The position numbers and the translations under genes were made by a program. Positions 39,975 to 43,141 of a stretch of 43,141 nucleotides of DNA are shown piece by piece. Origin of the DNA: Thermoplasmata archaeon (GTDB lineage: Archaea > Thermoplasmatota > Thermoplasmata > Lutacidiplasmatales > UBA184); NCBI GenBank assembly GCA_035622275.1, contig DASPVQ010000023.1, positions 1 to 43,141 on the forward strand. Reading direction: 5' to 3'. The notes beneath the pieces were generated by a model that saw only the letters and a list, made by a program, of their open reading frames with translations, did not search any database and was not told where the DNA came from. Position 1 is the first letter of the stretch. Each line of letters begins with the position of its first letter.

Positions 39975-40879
39975 GCCCGTCGCCTCCGCAGCTGCTCGAC
40001 CCGCCGGTCGCGGCGGGCCACGAGCGCGGCCGCGAGATCGGCGTGCGTCGTCGCGTCGGCCCGGGCCGCGATCGCTGCGAGCGCGCTGAGGCTGCGCGCG
40101 TAGGCCCCGCGCCGGTCGGGCGGAACGTCCGCCATCCGGTCGGCCCGGTAGACGATCCCGTAGCGCGGTCCGTGCTCGGCCGACGGACGCCGACGGGTCC
40201 CGAGGAGCTGGAGGCGGGGCGCCCGCAGCCGGCCCGCCGCCTCGACGCCCCCGGCCGCGGCGACGAGCCGGGCGGCCGTCCGCGCACCGACCACCGCCGA
40301 GAGGTTCGGGACCACGGCGCGCGCCTGCGCGCTCAGACGCTCGAGCAGGGCGGCGTGGTGCCGCTCGAGCGCGACCCGCACGGCCGCCCAGGCCTCGGCG
40401 TACTCGGCCAGCGGGGTGCCGCTCGGGGCGAGGAACGCTTCGGCCGCACGCGCCTCACGGCCCGACGCGCGCTCGAGGCGCTCCTCCTCGCGCGCCAGGC
40501 TGACGAGCACCTCCCCCGGCGAGCGGAGGACGCCTTCGAGCCGGGCGCGCGCGAGGGTGAGCAGCGCGCGCCGCTCGAGCGCCGGGTCGACCGGCGGGAC
40601 CGACGCGCGCGCCCGTCGGAGCTCGCCGAGCGAGGCGATCGGCACCGGTGCCCCGCGCGCGGCCCCGAGCGCCTCCGCCCAGGCGTCGGTGTCCGCGCGC
40701 AGCTCGGTGTCGGGCGGCAGCTCGGCCACCGACCGTTCGAGCGCGGCCGGCAGGGGCTCCGGTCCGCCCTCGGTGTCCGGACCGAAGGGTAGCGTTCGAG
40801 GGAAGGCGAGCGAGCGGTCGTCGCCCGGCCCGATAAGCACGAGCTGCGTGAGTCGCCCGACGACGACCGCGCGGACCAC
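39971..40879 (-). CDS. nop5: Nop5 (Nop56/58-like) box C/D RNP scaffold
   Basis: This 302-residue protein starts at a GTG sharing its first base with the purF TAG stop (TAGTG). The Nop domain is clear: VVPNLSAVVGARTAARLVAA, then GGVEAAGRLRAPRLQLLGT, and HGPRYGIVYRADRMADVPPD. The N-terminal domain that binds fibrillarin is present (RAVVVGRLTQLVLIGPGDD), as is a coiled-coil region. Most archaeal Nop5 proteins carry a longer Lys-rich C-terminal tail, missing or reduced here (ends QLRRRRA). It lies in a purF-nop5-flpA order with overlapping genes. Confidence 0.9.
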   Translation of the reverse strand: MVRAVVVGRLTQLVLIGPGDDRSLAFPRTLPFGPDTEGGPEPLPAALERSVAELPPDTELRADTDAWAEALGAARGAPVPIASLGELRRARASVPPVDPALERRALLTLARARLEGVLRSPGEVLVSLAREEERLERASGREARAAEAFLAPSGTPLAEYAEAWAAVRVALERHHAALLERLSAQARAVVPNLSAVVGARTAARLVAAAGGVEAAGRLRAPRLQLLGTRRRPSAEHGPRYGIVYRADRMADVPPDRRGAYARSLSALAAIAARADATTHADLAAALVARRDRRVEQLRRRRA

Positions 40880-42285
40880 TAGAACTCCTCGAGCGAGCGC
40901 TGGAAGCGGTGGTGCTCCTGCGGCACGTCGACCGGGTACTTCCCGGTCAGGCAGCCGAGGCACAGATTGTCCGCCGGGATCGTGATCGCCTCGACGAGGC
41001 CTTCGATCGACAGATAGTGGACGCTCTCGGCACCGACGGCCTGCGCCACGTCCGGCTCCTCGCGTCCGTGCGCCACGAGGTCCCGGCGGTCCTTCATGTC
41101 GACGCCGAAGTAGCAGGGAGCACGGATGGGTGGGCAGCCGACCCGCACGTCGATGCGCGTCGCCCCGGCGCCGCGGACCATCTGGACGATCTCGCGCAGC
41201 GTCGTGCCGCGGACGATCGAGTCGTCGATGAGCACGACGCGCTTGCCCTTCAGCAGGCCCGGGACCGGATGCAGCTTCACCCGGACCTCGAACTCGCGAC
41301 GACGCTGGTCGGGCAGGATGAACGTCCGCTCGACGAACCGGTTCTTGATCAGGCCCTCCGCGTAGGGGATCCCCGAGGCCCGCGAGAAGCCGAGCGCCTG
41401 GGGTCGCGCCGAGTCCGGCACCGGCACGACCAGGTCCGCCTCGGTCGGCGCCTCCTTCGCGAGCGCCTCGCCGACCCGGTAGCGGACGTCGTAGACGGGC
41501 CGGCCCTCGGCGATCGAATCGGGCCGGGAGAAGTAGACCCACTCGAACATGCAGTGGGCCCGGGCCCCGTTCGCGGCCATGGAGGACGTCCGCACCGCCT
41601 GGCCCTTCTCCAGGACGACGATCTCCCCCGGCTCGAGGTCGCGGACCGCGCGGCCGCCCATCAGCTCGAGCGCGACCGACTCGCTCGCGACCGCCGCCCC
41701 GCCGTCCACGGTCCCGAGGACGAGCGGGCGGATCCCCAGCGGGTCCCGGAACGCGTAGACGCGGGAGCCGACGAGGAGGACGACCGCGTAGCCGCCCACG
41801 ATCTCCTTCGCCGCGTGGCGGATCGCGCCCTCCAGCTCGCGCGTGCGCCCGTACTCCAGCGCAATCAGCTGGGCCTTCGTCTCGGTGTCGGCGTTCCCCA
41901 GCAGCTCGACGCCCTGCGCCTTCAGGCGGCGGCGCACCCGCTCGAAGTTGACGATGTCGCCGTTGTGTGCGATCGCCCCGTCCTGGTCGCGGATCTTCAC
42001 GACGATCGGCTGCGCGTTCTCCAGGTCGCTCGAGCCGGTCGTCGAGTAGCGCACGTGGCCGATCCCGATCGGTCCCCGGAGCGTGTCGAGCAGTTCCTGG
42101 CCGAAGATCTCGTGGACGAGCCCCATCCCCTTGCGGTGGTAGAGCGTCCCGTGGCTCGCGGTCGCGATGCCCGCGGACTCCTGGCCGCGGTGCTGCAGCG
42201 CTCGGAGGCCCCGGAACAGGTACGGGGCCGCGCCCTTGCCCTGCAGCGACACCCCGACGACGCCGCAGTGCTCCCGAGCCGGCAT
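40879..42285 (-). CDS. purF: Amidophosphoribosyltransferase (glutamine PRPP amidotransferase)
   Basis: This 468-residue enzyme catalyses the first step of purine synthesis, PRPP plus glutamine to phosphoribosylamine. The propeptide MPAREH precedes the catalytic Cys7 (CGVVGV). The glutaminase continues with RALQHRGQESAGIAT, GHVRYSTTGSSDLENAQPIV and AHNGDIVNF. The PRPP site is VVLIDDSIVRGTTLREIV. Cysteines in HCMFEWVYFSRPD, CPPIRAPC and LCLGCLTGKYP fit the iron-sulphur form known from Bacillus. Its stop overlaps the nop5 start, and an AT element with a TTAA core lies about 55 bases upstream of its ATG. Confidence 0.95.
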   Translation of the reverse strand: MPAREHCGVVGVSLQGKGAAPYLFRGLRALQHRGQESAGIATASHGTLYHRKGMGLVHEIFGQELLDTLRGPIGIGHVRYSTTGSSDLENAQPIVVKIRDQDGAIAHNGDIVNFERVRRRLKAQGVELLGNADTETKAQLIALEYGRTRELEGAIRHAAKEIVGGYAVVLLVGSRVYAFRDPLGIRPLVLGTVDGGAAVASESVALELMGGRAVRDLEPGEIVVLEKGQAVRTSSMAANGARAHCMFEWVYFSRPDSIAEGRPVYDVRYRVGEALAKEAPTEADLVVPVPDSARPQALGFSRASGIPYAEGLIKNRFVERTFILPDQRRREFEVRVKLHPVPGLLKGKRVVLIDDSIVRGTTLREIVQMVRGAGATRIDVRVGCPPIRAPCYFGVDMKDRRDLVAHGREEPDVAQAVGAESVHYLSIEGLVEAITIPADNLCLGCLTGKYPVDVPQEHHRFQRSLEEF

Positions 42286-42335
42286 GCGTGGAGGAGGGCC
42301 TAGGCCGGCCTCACGCCGGAGGGAGCGGAGGCCGG

Positions 42336-42344
42336 AACTTAACG
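42336..42344 (-). promoter_or_regulatory. TATA-like element for purF
   Basis: CGTTAAGTT on the minus strand is centred about 55 bases before the purF ATG, in the gap between P1 and purF. It would give a leader of roughly 29 bases, without an obvious Shine-Dalgarno sequence. Confidence 0.45.
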
Positions 42345-42369
42345 GTGGCCTAGCGAGCGGGGAAGCAGG

Positions 42370-42684
42370 TCACCCGAAGAGCGCCGAGAGGCCCTCCGCG
42401 GCCTCCTCCTCGGTGACGCCCTTCTCCTCCTTCTTCTCCTCTTCCTTCTTCTCGGCCTTGCCTTCCTTCTTGTCGGCCGGCGCGGCCGCCGCGGACGGCG
42501 CCGCGAACGTCTCGGCCTTCGCGATCAGCTCGGCGAGGTTGACCCCCTCGAGCGACGCGAGCAGCGCCTTGAGGCGCGCCGGGTCTGGCTGGACCCCGGC
42601 GGCGCTCAGGACGCCCCCGAGCCCCTTCTCGTCGATCGGCTTCTGGGCCGCGTTCAGCAGCAGCGCTCCGTAGACATACTCCAT
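42370..42684 (-). CDS. rpl12: Ribosomal protein P1 (archaeal L12)
   Basis: This 104-residue stalk protein starts at ATG 42684 ([12 protein letters not shown]), nine bases after GGAGG; the ATG two codons upstream is a poorer fit. The N-terminal dimerisation helices run to about residue 65 ([20 protein letters not shown], then [20 protein letters not shown]), followed by an Ala-rich hinge, a Lys/Glu linker ([18 protein letters not shown]) and the conserved end GLSALFG that binds translation factors. It follows the P0 gene on the same strand. Confidence 0.95.
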   Translation of the reverse strand: MEYVYGALLLNAAQKPIDEKGLGGVLSAAGVQPDPARLKALLASLEGVNLAELIAKAETFAAPSAAAAPADKKEGKAEKKEEEKKEEKGVTEEEAAEGLSALFG

Positions 42685-42721
42685 CGTCATTTCCTCCTTC
42701 TGTGTTCGGCGAACCGCGAGC

Positions 42722-43141
42722 TCAGCCCGAGACGGCGCGGCCGACCGCGGCCGCCTCCTTCATCGCCTGCACGAACAGCGGCTCGATCGTCTCCTTCGTC
42801 GGATAGCCGGCCGCGACCGCGAGCCCGAGGGCCCGGCGGTGCGCGCGCTGGACGAGGAGCGGGAGCGTGACCGGGGTGAGGTAGGCGAGCTCGACGGCGA
42901 CCGCCACGGCGCGCCAGGCCGCCCGGCCGAGCTCGGCCCGCTGGACGTCCAGGTCGACGGCGAGGACCTCGGGAGGGTAGTACGTCGTCCCATCGACCAG
43001 GCCCTTGACCGCGAGGCCGACCTCGAGAGGCCGGATGTCCATCCGGGTCAGGAGACCGGCGACCTCGCGCGAGATCGTCTCGCCGGCGTGGACGATCGTC
43101 GTGTCCTTCTTCAGCACGACCTTGCCCTTCTCGATCGCCGC
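42722..43141 (-). CDS. rplP0: Ribosomal protein P0 (L10), C-terminal part, cut by window edge
   Basis: The minus-strand frame is open to the window edge (upstream codons read [12 protein letters not shown]), so the N-terminal rRNA-binding domain is missing. Visible P0 sequence includes [40 protein letters not shown] and the P1-binding helix region [20 protein letters not shown]. The protein then stops at GRAVSG, without the third P1-binding helix, the charged linker and the GLSALFG-type end found in many archaeal P0 proteins. It lies directly before P1, the usual archaeal order. Confidence 0.88.
   Translation of the reverse strand, partial: AAIEKGKVVLKKDTTIVHAGETISREVAGLLTRMDIRPLEVGLAVKGLVDGTTYYPPEVLAVDLDVQRAELGRAAWRAVAVAVELAYLTPVTLPLLVQRAHRRALGLAVAAGYPTKETIEPLFVQAMKEAAAVGRAVSG

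Noticed and set aside
1-43141. CRISPR arrays, tRNA or rRNA genes, insertion sequences
   Set aside because: I looked for regularly spaced repeats, T-loop-like GGTTCRA sequences, rRNA cores and transposase motifs and saw none.

Overview
The window is archaeal chromosomal DNA. The evidence is ribosomal proteins L15e, P1 and the C-terminal part of P0, an overlapping Nop5-fibrillarin pair, GINS, prefoldin alpha, FtsY, a DRG-type GTPase, a PAC2 proteasome-assembly protein and a thermopsin-family secreted protease, together with AT-rich TATA-like elements in otherwise very GC-rich DNA. Thermopsin, the FRETGL-type extracellular repeat, the single recognisable GINS gene and the many small winged-helix or zinc-ribbon plus membrane-segment genes suggest a high-GC member of the Thermoplasmatota (inference; no marker was searched). 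I saw no tRNA, rRNA, CRISPR array, transposase or integrase.

Layout. 1-2505: the end of a family 5 solute-binding lipoprotein or secreted protein, a protein of unknown function, and an M29-like peptidase whose metal ligands look degraded. 2750-9538: a surface-glycan block with two GT4 glycosyltransferases, a DUF2079 membrane protein, a small membrane protein and a divergent GT2 glycosyltransferase. 9561-10741: a leaderless two-gene unit ending in a small nucleotidyltransferase, driven by a perfect 16-bp AT palindrome. 10946-26534: an accessory region with a large thermopsin-like protease, an HpcH/HpaI aldolase, four VOC (glyoxalase-fold) proteins, a class III adenylate cyclase fused to TolB-like and TPR regions, a winged-helix/membrane pair, zinc-ribbon and eight-cysteine membrane proteins, Dps and a FUSC-like membrane protein.

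26594-31504 is an information-processing block: prefoldin alpha, FtsY and TrmJ overlap in one operon, followed by an unknown protein with a hairpin leader, L15e, a TOPRIM protein and GINS. 31497-38001 runs on the minus strand: a soluble HerA/VirD4-type ATPase, an intact KaiC/RAD55-type ATPase, two further RecA-fold paralogues that have lost the P-loop, then PAC2 and a MidA-like methyltransferase. 38126-43141 holds the DRG GTPase, then on the minus strand P0 (cut by the window edge), P1, PurF, Nop5 and fibrillarin.

The least explained parts are the HerA plus triple RecA-fold operon, the nucleotidyltransferase pair, and the membrane protein with a symmetrical eight-cysteine module. Many promoters share a short TTAA- or TATA-core element about 26-36 bp before the start codon. 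Some of these genes appear leaderless, while others carry a clear GGAGG Shine-Dalgarno sequence.
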